Part shown: in pieces, positions 8,376-16,394 of the stretch | Layout of the letters: each line of letters opens with the position of its first letter | Numbering within the stretch: position 1 is the stretch's first letter | From: Firmicutes bacterium CAG:238 | GTDB taxonomy: Bacteria > Bacillota > Clostridia > Peptostreptococcales > Anaerovoracaceae | Direction of reading: 5' to 3' | Assembly (NCBI GenBank): GCA_000435615.1 | Contig: FR881997.1 | Span: forward strand, 24,574-51,870 | Length of the DNA: 27,297 bases | Program-made: the position numbers and the translations under genes | Notes under the pieces: model-generated | Database searches by the model: none | Told to the model about the DNA's origin: nothing | Seen by the model: the letters and a program-made list of their open reading frames with translations, nothing else

Positions 8376-9815
8376 TTACACATTTATCTTTACTTCGACC
8401 CTTGCCTCGCCTTGGTTTTCCTCGAGCAAAGGACGCACTGCATCATTTAAAAATTTCTCGGTCTGCTCCGGTGCACACCCGATAAACTTCCTCACATCCA
8501 ATATTTCCGCAAGACTTTCGTCAGTGAGAGCAAAACGCTCATCTGCCTTCAACGCTTCCAGAAGATTGTTTTCCATTCCTTCTGCCTTGACGCGGATGGC
8601 TGCTTCCTGTGAGTATCTGCGAATCACTTCATGGAGTTCCTGCCGGTCGCCTCCGCGGCTTACGGCATCCATGAGGATGTTTTCCGTTGCGATAAAAGGC
8701 ATTTCCTCCGCAAGATGCTTTTCCATAACCTTCGGATAAATTCTGCCGCCTTCTATAACATTAATTGCAAGGGACAGGATTCCGTCCGTCGCAAGAAAAC
8801 ATTCCGGTATCGAAATTCTGCGGTTTGCCGAGTCATCCAGCGAACGCTCAAGCCATTGAACCGCCGAGGTGTCCGCCGCATTTGAAGCACAGTTTATCAC
8901 ATATCTTGCCAGCGAAGTGATACGCTCCGAACGCATTGGATTTCGCTTATATGCCATTGCCGATGAGCCGACCTGGCTCGTCTCGAATGGTTCGTCAAAT
9001 TCCTTCATGTGTGCCAGCAGTCTTATGTCAATGGCCATCTTGCTGCAGCTCTGTGCAATGCCCGACAGGACATTGAGGACAAAACTGTCCACCTTGCGGG
9101 AGTAGGTCTGCCCCGAAACAGGCATGCACGATTCAAATCCCATTTTCTCTGCGATTTTTCCTTCAAGTGCTTCCACCTTCTCCCGGTCACCGTCAAAAAG
9201 CTCAAGAAAACTTGCACAGGTTCCCGTCGTGCCCTTGCATCCCAAAAGTTTCAAGTGTCCAAGCTCATACGAAAGCCTCTCAAAGTCCATGATAAAATCC
9301 TGCAGCCACAAGCATGCCCGTTTGCCCGCAGTCGTCGGCTGTGCCGCCTGAAAATGCGTATAGGCAAGTGTCGGTGTGTCCTTGTGTTTTTCCGCAAAAT
9401 CCGCCAGTGCCGCAATCAGTCCCAGCAGAAGTTTCTTTATCTGAAGAAGTCCTTCCTTCATTTGTATGATATCCGTATTATCACCTACGAAGCAGCTCGT
9501 TGCCCCTAGATGTATAATCGGTGCCGCCGCCGGGCAGGCATCCGCATAAGTCTTGATATGTGCCATTACATCGTGTCTGAGTTTATGTTCATAATCGGCA
9601 GCTCTTGCGTAATCCTCATCTGTAAGTTCCTGATGTGCACGCAGCTGCGCAAGTTGTTCGTCGGTAATCGCAAGTCCCAGTTCCTGCTCACTCTCCGCAA
9701 GGGCTGTCCACAGCTTTCTCCAGGTCGAAAATTTGCAATCCGGGCTGAAAATATGCTGCATTTCCTTCGATGCATATCTTGCGCAAAGCGGATTTTCGTA
9801 TATTTCTTTTCCCAT
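8376..9815 (-). CDS. purB: adenylosuccinate lyase, animal-like type
   Basis: Cleaves adenylosuccinate to AMP and fumarate and also SAICAR to AICAR, so it works twice in purine synthesis. The 479-aa protein belongs to the fumarase/aspartase superfamily. Visible are HDVMAH (81-86), the substrate-binding THFQAAQPTT (His154), KGTTGTCASF, and the mobile signature loop GSSAMAYKRNPMRSE (283-297). Later, LDDSANRRI and MPFIATENI occur. These segments resemble human ADSL as I remember it (GSSAMPYKRNPMRSE, LDDSANRRI, LPFMATENI) more than the 431-residue Bacillus enzyme. Proline of the common SSAMP loop is Ala here. The start follows AAGGAG. It sits 20 bp after pyrG and 23 bp before purA. Confidence 0.97.
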   Translation of the reverse strand: MGKEIYENPLCARYASKEMQHIFSPDCKFSTWRKLWTALAESEQELGLAITDEQLAQLRAHQELTDEDYARAADYEHKLRHDVMAHIKTYADACPAAAPIIHLGATSCFVGDNTDIIQMKEGLLQIKKLLLGLIAALADFAEKHKDTPTLAYTHFQAAQPTTAGKRACLWLQDFIMDFERLSYELGHLKLLGCKGTTGTCASFLELFDGDREKVEALEGKIAEKMGFESCMPVSGQTYSRKVDSFVLNVLSGIAQSCSKMAIDIRLLAHMKEFDEPFETSQVGSSAMAYKRNPMRSERITSLARYVINCASNAADTSAVQWLERSLDDSANRRISIPECFLATDGILSLAINVIEGGRIYPKVMEKHLAEEMPFIATENILMDAVSRGGDRQELHEVIRRYSQEAAIRVKAEGMENNLLEALKADERFALTDESLAEILDVRKFIGCAPEQTEKFLNDAVRPLLEENQGEARVEVKINV

Positions 9816-9835
9816 AAAGGTCTCCTTGTTTTTTC

Positions 9836-11443
9836 TTATATTTTACCTTTTAAAGCGCTTTCTATCAATCCCAAAAACAGTGGATGCGGTTTATTCGGCC
9901 GGCTTTTGAATTCCGGATGGAACTGCACACCCACGAAGAAGTCATTTCCCGGCACCTCAACGGTTTCAACAATGCTCCCGTCAGGTGAGGTTCCGCTGAT
10001 TACAAGTCCTGCGTCTGCAAGAAGCTGTCTGTAATCATTGTTGAATTCATAGCGGTGACGATGTCGCTCGGTAATTTCAGCTTTTCCGTAACATGCCGCC
10101 ATCTTTGTGCCTTCTGCGATTCTGCATGGGTACGCACCGAGGCGGAGTGTGCCGCCCTTGTCAACCTGGTGGCTCTGATCCGGAAGGAAATCGATTACCT
10201 TATTGCGGCTCAGTTCGTCAAATTCTCCTGAGTTTGCATCCGAAAGTCCGCACACATGTCTTGCGAAATCAATTACCGCAACCTGCATTCCCAGGCAGAT
10301 TCCAAGGTACGGAATGTTCTTTTCCCTGCAGAACTGCGCCGTGAGAATTTTCCCTTCGATTCCGCGGTTTCCAAATCCGCCCGGAACAACAACTCCGTCC
10401 AAGCCGCCGATAATTTCTTCTACAGTCTGCTCATTTATCTGCTCAGAGTCAATCCATTCAATTTCTACATTAGTTTTGAAGGCATATCCTGCATGCCGCA
10501 GTGCCTCCGCAACCGACAGATATGCATCGTGCAGTTGAACATATTTGCCTACCAGACCAATTCTGACCGTATGCTCTGCATTGTGAATGTTGTCAATCAT
10601 CTTTCTCCAGTCTGTAAGGTCCGGTGTCGGAGCAGCAAGACCCAATTCTCGCAGAACAATATCCGAAAAATTATGTGCTTCGAGCATCAGCGGTGCCTCA
10701 TACAGCACCGGGATCGTTATGTTTTCAATGACACAGTCCGGTTTCACATTGCAGAACAATGCAATTTTCTTAAAGATGCTTTCTTCTATCGGTTCGTCTG
10801 CCCGCAACACGATAATATCCGGTTTGATCCCCAGTCCCTGCAGATTCTTAACCGAGTGCTGCGTCGGCTTGCTCTTATGCTCGTCCGATCCGTGAAGATA
10901 CGGTACGAGCGTCACATGTATATAGAGGGAGTTCTCCTCGCCGACCTCAAGTCCCACCTGTCTGATGGCCTCAAGGAAAGGCTGGCTTTCAATATCTCCC
11001 GTTGTTCCTCCGACCTCGGTTATGACAATATCCGCCCCGGACGCACGCCCGACATTGTAAATAAACGATTTGATTTCATTCGTGATGTGTGGAATCACTT
11101 GGACGGTTTCCCCGAGATATTCCCCACGGCGTTCTTTGTTCAATACATTCCAGTACACCTTGCCGGATGTCAAATTTGAAAACCGGTTCAGGTCTTCGTC
11201 GATAAATCTTTCATAATGTCCAAGGTCCAGGTCCGTCTCCGCTCCGTCTTCCGTTACAAAAACTTCGCCGTGCTGGTATGGACTCATCGTTCCCGGATCT
11301 ACATTTATATATGGGTCAAGCTTTTGCGCTGCAACCTTCAGTCCGCGCTCCTTCAGGAGTCTTCCGAGTGAAGCAGCGGTGATACCCTTGCCGAGCCCTG
11401 AAACTACTCCTCCTGTTACAAAAATATACTTTACCTGCTTCAT
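9836..11443 (-). CDS. pyrG: CTP synthase
   Basis: Aminates UTP to CTP using glutamine and ATP. The start MKQVKYIFVTGGVVSGLGKG at 11443 is preceded by AGGAGGG; the upstream open frame was rejected because it runs through the promoter. The 535-aa protein is of normal length. The synthetase domain has GGVVSGLGKG (11-20), KLDPYINVDPGTMSP (41-55), EDGAETDLDLGHYERF and TEVGGTTGDIES. The glutamine amidotransferase domain has GICLGMQ with Cys383 and QFHPE with His509 and Glu511. It heads the operon pyrG-purB-purA, giving shared expression of CTP and AMP synthesis. The leader of about 40 nt holds no visible attenuator. Confidence 0.98.
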   Translation of the reverse strand: MKQVKYIFVTGGVVSGLGKGITAASLGRLLKERGLKVAAQKLDPYINVDPGTMSPYQHGEVFVTEDGAETDLDLGHYERFIDEDLNRFSNLTSGKVYWNVLNKERRGEYLGETVQVIPHITNEIKSFIYNVGRASGADIVITEVGGTTGDIESQPFLEAIRQVGLEVGEENSLYIHVTLVPYLHGSDEHKSKPTQHSVKNLQGLGIKPDIIVLRADEPIEESIFKKIALFCNVKPDCVIENITIPVLYEAPLMLEAHNFSDIVLRELGLAAPTPDLTDWRKMIDNIHNAEHTVRIGLVGKYVQLHDAYLSVAEALRHAGYAFKTNVEIEWIDSEQINEQTVEEIIGGLDGVVVPGGFGNRGIEGKILTAQFCREKNIPYLGICLGMQVAVIDFARHVCGLSDANSGEFDELSRNKVIDFLPDQSHQVDKGGTLRLGAYPCRIAEGTKMAACYGKAEITERHRHRYEFNNDYRQLLADAGLVISGTSPDGSIVETVEVPGNDFFVGVQFHPEFKSRPNKPHPLFLGLIESALKGKI

Positions 11444-11489
11444 TATTTTCCCTCCTTCGTGCTTAAACCTATAACAAAAAAACATTATT

Positions 11490-11518
11490 ATTTTAATCTT
11501 CGAATTGTTGTTTGTCAA
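11490..11518 (-). promoter_or_regulatory. promoter of pyrG-purB-purA
   Basis: On the minus strand TTGACA (11513-11518), a 17-bp spacer, and TAAAAT (11490-11495) form a near-consensus promoter. It is followed about 40 nt later by the pyrG ribosome binding site. Confidence 0.85.
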
Positions 11519-11591
11519 GTTTTTTCGTCTATGAATACAAAATATTATTGTGCTTTTTGTGCTTTCCGCACTATTGTCTTTTGCCGCATAC

Positions 11592-11618
11592 AAAAACCGG
11601 TGCGCGTGCACCGGTTTT
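11592..11618 (-). terminator. terminator of metK
   Basis: A perfect 11-bp stem AAAACCGGTGC / GCACCGGTTTT with a 4-nt loop lies 13 bp beyond the metK stop. On the minus strand the stem runs into TTTTTG. It separates metK from the pyrG promoter. Confidence 0.88.
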
Positions 11619-11631
11619 CTTACCTATTATA

Positions 11632-12822
11632 TTATAGTCCTGCCTGCTGGCGAAGCGTTTCTGCTTTGTCCGTGTGTTCCCAAGGAAGGTCAACATCTGT
11701 CCTGCCGAAGTGTCCGTATGCAGCAGTCTGCTTGTAGATCGGTCTTCTGAGATCCAAATCACGGATGATTGCAGCCGGTCTTAAGTCAAAGTTCTTTTCA
11801 ACCAATTCCGCAATCTTTTCATCGTCGATCTTGCCTGTGCCGAAGGTGTCAACCAGGATGGAAACCGGTTTTGCAACACCGATTGCGTATGCAAGCTGGA
11901 TTTCAACTTTGTCGGCAAGGCCTGCCGCTACGATATTCTTTGCAGCATATCTTGCAGCGTATGTTGCCGAGCGGTCAACCTTTGTAGGGTCCTTGCCGGA
12001 GAAGGCACCGCCGCCGTGGCGAGCATATCCGCCGTAAGTATCTACGATAATCTTACGTCCCGTAAGTCCGGAATCTCCGTGAGGTCCTCCGATTACGAAA
12101 CGTCCTGTAGGATTTACATAGTATTTTGTCTCATCGTCAAGAAGTTCTGCCGGAATAATCGGCTTAATTACATGTTCGATGAGGTCAGCCTTAATCTGTT
12201 CCTGCGTTGCTTCCGGGTCATGCTGCGTTGAAATCAAGATTGTATCGATTCTCTTAACCTTATCTCCGTCGTACTCTACCGTAACCTGCGTCTTGCCGTC
12301 CGGTCTTAAATAAGTGAGCGTGCCGTCTTTTCTTACGTCAGTAAGTCTCTTTGCAAGCTTGTGTGCGTATGAAATCGGTGCCGGCATAAGTTCCGGTGTT
12401 TCGTTGCAGGCAAATCCGAACATGATTCCCTGGTCTCCTGCACCGATTGTGTCGATTTTGTCATTGTCCGAAAGGCTTCCGTCTTTATACTCAAGAGATT
12501 TGTCAACGCCCATTGCGATGTCTCCGGACTGTTCATCAATTGCCGACAGAACCGCGCATGTGTTTCCGTCGAAACCGTATTCCGAACGGTCATATCCGAT
12601 ATCAAGTATAACCTGTCTTACAATCTTAGGGATATCAACATAACATTTTGTTGAAATTTCTCCCATTACCATCGCATATCCTGTTGTTGTTGTCGTTTCC
12701 GCAGCTACTCTTCCATACGGGTCTTTTTCGAAAATAGCGTCCAGAATCGCGTCTGAAATCTGGTCGCAGAGTTTATCCGGATGTCCCTCTGTTACGGATT
12801 CTGATGTAAATAATCTCTTCAT
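11632..12822 (-). CDS. metK: S-adenosylmethionine synthetase
   Basis: Makes SAM from methionine and ATP in the cytoplasm. The 396-aa product is full length. Family motifs are present: SESVTEGHPDK with His14 near the active site, ETTTTTGYAMVMGE, the signature GAGDQGIMFG, and the second signature GGGAFSGKDPTKVDRSA. The start follows GGAGGG. It is a single-gene transcription unit with its own promoter (13065-13092), a leader of about 236 nt carrying a SAM-I riboswitch (product feedback), and a strong terminator after the stop. Confidence 0.98.
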   Translation of the reverse strand: MKRLFTSESVTEGHPDKLCDQISDAILDAIFEKDPYGRVAAETTTTTGYAMVMGEISTKCYVDIPKIVRQVILDIGYDRSEYGFDGNTCAVLSAIDEQSGDIAMGVDKSLEYKDGSLSDNDKIDTIGAGDQGIMFGFACNETPELMPAPISYAHKLAKRLTDVRKDGTLTYLRPDGKTQVTVEYDGDKVKRIDTILISTQHDPEATQEQIKADLIEHVIKPIIPAELLDDETKYYVNPTGRFVIGGPHGDSGLTGRKIIVDTYGGYARHGGGAFSGKDPTKVDRSATYAARYAAKNIVAAGLADKVEIQLAYAIGVAKPVSILVDTFGTGKIDDEKIAELVEKNFDLRPAAIIRDLDLRRPIYKQTAAYGHFGRTDVDLPWEHTDKAETLRQQAGL

Positions 12823-12862
12823 TTTATTCCCTCCATTTTCTATCCTTATCTTCTTGTCTCAT

Positions 12863-13025
12863 AAAAGGAAAAGCCTCTCGAAAGAGAGGCTTGTGATTTG
12901 TCCAATCGTTCCTCATCTTTCAGAATTAGATTCTGTAGGATTTAGCACCTTTGTCATTTCACTCCTGAAACATCTAGGTTGCCGGGCTTCATCGGGCCTA
13001 TTCCCTCAGCCGCTCTTAATAAGGA
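12863..13025 (-). promoter_or_regulatory. SAM-I (S-box) riboswitch with terminator
   Basis: Read on the minus strand, the leader contains the S-box core GATGAAGCCCGGCAACC (12977-12993) and GGTGCTAAATCC (12938-12951). The P1 helix is TCCTTAT (13019-13025) with ATGAGGA (12910-12916), and AGAG..GAGGGA stands at the 5' side. Downstream a perfect 9-bp hairpin AAGCCTCTC / GAGAGGCTT (12871-12892) runs into TTTTCC on the minus strand and is the expression platform. The GAGG of the P1 3' strand can pair with CCTC of the terminator stem, a simple antiterminator. Known for the class: SAM binding stabilises P1 and favours termination. Confidence 0.95.
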
Positions 13026-13064
13026 TTTTGATATTATTTACTGGTCGGCTCCCACCGTACATCT

Positions 13065-13092
13065 ATTATATACCCTTTAATTAACTTGTCAA
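13065..13092 (-). promoter_or_regulatory. promoter of metK
   Basis: TTGACA (13087-13092) and TATAAT (13065-13070) on the minus strand are both perfect consensus, separated by 16 bp. Transcription would start near 13058, just upstream of the riboswitch. Confidence 0.9.
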
Positions 13093-13114
13093 TCACTTTT
13101 AAATAAGTTATACT
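13086..13114 (+). promoter_or_regulatory. promoter of the 423-aa gene, overlapping metK's -35
   Basis: TTGTCA (13086-13091), a 17-bp spacer and TATACT (13109-13114) form a good rightward promoter. Its -35 hexamer shares five bases with the metK -35 on the other strand, so polymerase can occupy only one at a time. Confidence 0.75.
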
Positions 13115-13170
13115 GAATATATTAAAAACCGCAGCAATCGGCGTAAGAAACAAAAGAAGGAACTTAAGAG

Positions 13171-14442
13171 ATGGAACATGACAGCAATTTCAGAAATTTT
13201 CATGTAATAAAAGGCGGTTTGCAGAAAAAGGCGCAAACTGCTTCATACCGGCTTATAAGCGCATGGATCACCGACACGCGTCTTATGGGTGTCTGCTGCA
13301 TCAAGGCACATTGGCTTGCAGAAGCAGGCGATGATACTTTTGAGATGTTCCAGTTTTTCTATTTCGACTGGCAGGAGTACGGTCTGGAAACTTATGAAAG
13401 CTTTCTCGGAGAGCCCGATTTGGAGATGCTGGAAGCGGTCGAAACGGTCGAGCATAGTCTGGCTGCCGGCCTCGGAGGCAAAAAAAACCTTATCACAGAA
13501 CGCGAATTGCGCTTTTTGGTTCAATCCTTTGCGGAGTTCAATGCGAAACGAGGCATCCCGATGCCGCAGAAATCATCCGAGTTTGACTTCCTCCTCAAGC
13601 CGCAGTTCAACCTATCCGACGAGGAGCAGCATTCCTTGATATGCAAAGAATGCACGAAAATATCAAGTCCCATGCAGGTGATGAATTATTTTCTCATGCG
13701 CTGTTTTGCGCGTGACTTTGAGGGCGCGAAGCTTTTGACGAAGAATTATGTGCGTACGGACCTTTTCTCCGAATTTGCTGCCGCGGACATGCTCCGAAAT
13801 TCCATCAAAGAAGCTCCGGATGATGCTGGCAGCAATTCCGATTACTACGCAACAAGCAGCGATACGGATTTCGGAACCTTTAACACACGCAAAACCTATA
13901 CCTGTGAGTCCCTTTTGGAGTTCGACGCAAAATATTACCTTGCGGCAACCCGCATAACGCTTGAAGGGCGAAAGGTTGTCAAATACGAACGCTTATCTGC
14001 ATTCCGCATCAGCCTTTGGGAATCCTCCCTTATGCTGACACAACCGGAATATGTTACGGTTTACGATGTTGCAGGCGATTTGTCCGGCTTTGACACGAAA
14101 ACATTCTCGCTTCTCAAAACCGGACTTTTGTCACAACATGAATGCGGAAAACTGTTCTCTGTTTTCTATCCAAGCAATGCGCATCTGGCTCAGAGCACAT
14201 ATTATATGTACGATGACCTCTTCGGTATCTGCTATGTGCTTGACAGTGGACAGATTGTTCTCGCTTCGCGCAGTTACGAAAACATCTTAAAACTGGAGAA
14301 AGAACTCGAAGAATCAAGGTATGGTCCCTCTTTGGTTTTGGTGTCAAAATATGAATTCAATCACTCGCTGATTCACGATTTTGTAAATCGGAACTATGAG
14401 GATTTTGAAGATTTTTTGAAAGATTTGGGCGTGGACGAATAA
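13171..14442 (+). CDS. uncharacterised 423-aa cytoplasmic protein
   Basis: I do not recognise this protein. The ATG at 13171 follows GAAGGAAC at usable spacing and a clear promoter. There is no signal peptide or transmembrane segment, so it should be cytoplasmic. The N-terminal part (about 25-100) is rich in aromatics and acidic residues (FEMFQFFYFDWQEYG). Two cysteines lie in ICKECTK, too few for an obvious zinc site. The middle (210-235) has a low-complexity Asp/Ser segment (DDAGSNSDYYATSSDTD) that may be a linker between an N-terminal and a C-terminal domain. The C-terminus is acidic (NYEDFEDFLKDLGVDE). A terminator overlaps its stop codon, so it is monocistronic. Its only contextual hints are a promoter coupled to metK's and the DnaA-box cluster just downstream. 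Coding status is well supported; function is unknown. Confidence 0.85.
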   Translation: MEHDSNFRNFHVIKGGLQKKAQTASYRLISAWITDTRLMGVCCIKAHWLAEAGDDTFEMFQFFYFDWQEYGLETYESFLGEPDLEMLEAVETVEHSLAAGLGGKKNLITERELRFLVQSFAEFNAKRGIPMPQKSSEFDFLLKPQFNLSDEEQHSLICKECTKISSPMQVMNYFLMRCFARDFEGAKLLTKNYVRTDLFSEFAAADMLRNSIKEAPDDAGSNSDYYATSSDTDFGTFNTRKTYTCESLLEFDAKYYLAATRITLEGRKVVKYERLSAFRISLWESSLMLTQPEYVTVYDVAGDLSGFDTKTFSLLKTGLLSQHECGKLFSVFYPSNAHLAQSTYYMYDDLFGICYVLDSGQIVLASRSYENILKLEKELEESRYGPSLVLVSKYEFNHSLIHDFVNRNYEDFEDFLKDLGVDE

Positions 14443-14463
14443 TCCGCGCCAAAATATTTTTTT
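14428..14463 (+). terminator. terminator of the 423-aa gene
   Basis: GGCGTGGA (14428-14435) pairs with TCCGCGCC (14443-14450), eight pairs including one G-U, around a loop containing the TAA stop. It is followed by AAAATATTTTTTTG, a usable T-tract. Confidence 0.75.
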
Positions 14464-14547
14464 GTGTGATTATGTCAACCTTTGTTCGCATGCGGACAAA
14501 CATTTTTCAACACTTCTTAAAGGTTAATTTTTCAAGGTTTAAGGGAA

Positions 14548-14680
14548 TTATCCACATATTTCGCCGTGATTGTATACAATTTTGTCCTCTTATGCATGTG
14601 GATAACTTCATCTCGAATTTCTGTTGAAATTTCAATATATTAAACATGTTGTTCCATTTGTCAAGACCAAGTTATCCACA
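14548..14680. other. cluster of three perfect DnaA boxes
   Basis: TTATCCACA occurs at 14548-14556 (plus), 14597-14605 (minus) and 14672-14680 (plus), all inside the 262-bp AT-rich gap between two convergent genes. Three perfect 9-mers in 133 bp is far above chance. An AT-rich stretch with the palindrome TTGAAATTTCAA lies between the second and third boxes. No dnaA, dnaN or gidA/rpmH neighbours are in the window. The region could be an oriC, or a DnaA-titrating or DnaA-reactivating site; the sequence does not decide. Confidence 0.75.
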
Positions 14681-14704
14681 GATTTTTGAGTACATTTTTT
14701 TGAA

Positions 14705-15490
14705 TTATTGTTCGCCGTTCGCACTGTCAATAATTTTACATTTTTCCGTCGGCGCAAGGCATAAAATTTCATTGATCCCGGACCAAATCGATCTTGCCAA
14801 AATTTGTTGATATTCAGCGGTTTTCAGCTTCTCTGCTTCGACAGGATTCGACAAAAACCCACATTCTGTAAGGACAATGTCTGCAGTCGTGTTCTGAAAA
14901 AGTAGGATGTCGTTCTTTGGCATTGCCTCCCTTTCCCGTCCGTCGTCAATGTTGGTTTCAAGGGATTTTTGGATTGCCTCCGCATATTTTTTTGCGGTGT
15001 TCTCATCATTCGAAACATTTGTTCCCACCCGTTGCGTGCGTGGATAAAAAACCTGTGGTCCGTATACTTTTTCATCCTGAGGAAAACTGTTCAAATGTAT
15101 GGATACGGAAAGCTGCACCCCGTCCGCCTCCATAATTTCTTTTCGCTTCAAAAGATCTTCCCTTTTCTTTTGCCTGATGCTGCGCTCGTCATCCACATAC
15201 AGTCCGTTATCGTCTTCTCTCGTCATTACGACGTGAATCGGATATGCCTTCATCTCTTCAGCAAGGCATTTGGCAATCGCAAGGTTGATTTCTTTTTCCT
15301 GCGTGCCGTCTGCTGAAGACGCCCCTCCATCCATGCCGCCGTGTCCTGCGTCAATAACGACCGTCGTCAGCTCCTCTGTGTTCGCAGAAGCAGTCCGCGT
15401 CCCTCCTGTGGCTCCGCACAGAACCCACGTGCTTATCGCCGCAGAAACAACAAAGCAAGCCAAAAATGCAAAAACAGTTTTCCCCCTCAT
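14705..15490 (-). CDS. cwlD: N-acetylmuramoyl-L-alanine amidase, CwlD-like
   Basis: Zinc amidase of the Amidase_3 family that removes the peptide from muramic acid. Members called CwlD help form muramic-delta-lactam in spore cortex; others act in cell separation. The 261-aa protein has an N-terminal hydrophobic segment (residues 5-27) that serves as signal or anchor. Zinc and catalytic residues are visible: IDAGHGG (His50), QEKEINL (Glu65), SVSIHLNS (His132) and LTECGFLSNP (Glu209). The start follows GGGAGAG. It lies 28 bp after the ZIP transporter gene on the same strand and is probably co-transcribed. No wall-binding repeats are present. The family is certain; the sporulation role is inferred from resemblance and length. 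Confidence 0.9.
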   Translation of the reverse strand: MRGKTVFAFLACFVVSAAISTWVLCGATGGTRTASANTEELTTVVIDAGHGGMDGGASSADGTQEKEINLAIAKCLAEEMKAYPIHVVMTREDDNGLYVDDERSIRQKKREDLLKRKEIMEADGVQLSVSIHLNSFPQDEKVYGPQVFYPRTQRVGTNVSNDENTAKKYAEAIQKSLETNIDDGREREAMPKNDILLFQNTTADIVLTECGFLSNPVEAEKLKTAEYQQILARSIWSGINEILCLAPTEKCKIIDSANGEQ

Positions 15491-15518
15491 TTATCTCTCC
15501 CTCTTTCTTTCCATTCTT

Positions 15519-16307
15519 TCAGCCAAGTGCAACATCAAGAATCATCATCAACGCAAACCCGCCGAGAATTCCCATCGTATAGAGGAAAGAGCCCTCTTTG
15601 CGGCCTTCCTGTGCCTGTGGGATCAATTCATGCACCGCTACAAGCATCATTGCCCCCGCCGCAAAAGCAAGCGCATACGGAAGCATCGTTTGAATGTGTA
15701 TCACCATTGCCGCGCCGATAACTCCGGCAACAGGCTCCACCAAAGCACTCGACTGCCCGATTAAGAAACATTTTTTTCTCGAGTAGCCCTCACGCCTCAG
15801 AGGAACGGATACCGCCGCCCCCTCCGGAAAGTTTTGAATACCGATTCCGACAGCGATGCTGATGGCTCCCATCAACGCTTCGGGCATATTCACGCTTTGG
15901 TTGATTGCCCCAAACGCAACTCCTACCGCAAGGCCCTCCGGGATGTTGTGTAAAGTGATTGATATAACAAGGAGCAGGGAGCTGCTGATACTGCGAGTCG
16001 TCTCGCCCTTAGCACTTAATTTTCGAACCGCCTTGTCACACAAAAACATAAATCCGCTGCCAAACGCAAATCCGATTGCCGCCACAAACCACGGCGGCAC
16101 CGACAAATACATCTCCGCCCTTTCGATGGCCGGTGAAAGAAGCGACCAAAAGCTTGCCGCAATCATGACGCCTGCCGAAAACCCAAGCATAAGATTCATG
16201 GCTTTGGGACTTCCTTCTTTAAAAAAAACGACTGTTGCCGCACCCATAGCTGTTATGAACCAAGTCCCTATCGTCGCCACGAGTGCCAAAAGTATTACAT
16301 TTTCCAT
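15519..16307 (-). CDS. ZIP-family divalent metal transporter
   Basis: An integral membrane protein of 262 residues with about eight hydrophobic segments, probably importing zinc or other divalent cations (ZupT/GufA-like). The two metal-site helices are recognisable: HNIPEGLAVG (120-129) in TM4 and QNFPEGAAVS (158-167) in TM5, with a later HELIPQ (226-231). The cytoplasmic loop between TM3 and TM4 (92-108) is short and lacks the usual His-rich stretch. The start follows GAGGTG. It precedes the CwlD-like gene by 28 bp in a likely two-gene operon and is divergent from alaX. Metal specificity cannot be read from the sequence. Confidence 0.93.
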   Translation of the reverse strand: MENVILLALVATIGTWFITAMGAATVVFFKEGSPKAMNLMLGFSAGVMIAASFWSLLSPAIERAEMYLSVPPWFVAAIGFAFGSGFMFLCDKAVRKLSAKGETTRSISSSLLLVISITLHNIPEGLAVGVAFGAINQSVNMPEALMGAISIAVGIGIQNFPEGAAVSVPLRREGYSRKKCFLIGQSSALVEPVAGVIGAAMVIHIQTMLPYALAFAAGAMMLVAVHELIPQAQEGRKEGSFLYTMGILGGFALMMILDVALG

Positions 16308-16339
16308 ATTAAATTCACCTCATATTTGCTATTTCACTA

Positions 16340-16368
16340 TATGCACAAGGCCCGTTTTGTGCTATACT
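16340..16368 (+). promoter_or_regulatory. probable alaX promoter with embedded inverted repeat
   Basis: TATACT (16363-16368) is a good -10 element; the -35 position (16340-16345) is poor. An inverted repeat GCACAA (16343-16348) / TTGTGC (16357-16362), eight bases apart, fills the spacer and may be an operator for alaX, the divergent transporter, or both. Confidence 0.45.
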
Positions 16369-16394
16369 CGTGGAGGAATATGGAGGAAAAACAA

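Larger units (their letters stand above)
12823..13170. other. intergenic region metK / 423-aa gene
   Basis: This 348-bp gap has no gene. It holds the metK leader with its SAM-I riboswitch and terminator, and two divergent promoters whose -35 elements overlap. The rest is the short leader of the rightward gene with its ribosome binding site (AAGGAA). Confidence 0.9.

Noticed and set aside
10256..11179. Plus-strand open frame of 307 codons
   Set aside because: Antisense to pyrG, with no promoter or ribosome binding site.
11444..11611. N-terminal extension of pyrG
   Set aside because: It would read through the TTGACA/TAAAAT promoter and the metK terminator; the internal start has the AGGAGG and the conserved N-terminus.
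14443..14704. Definite oriC
   Set aside because: DnaA boxes are clear, but no dnaA, dnaN, rpmH or gidA neighbour and no divergent gene polarity support an origin call from this window alone.
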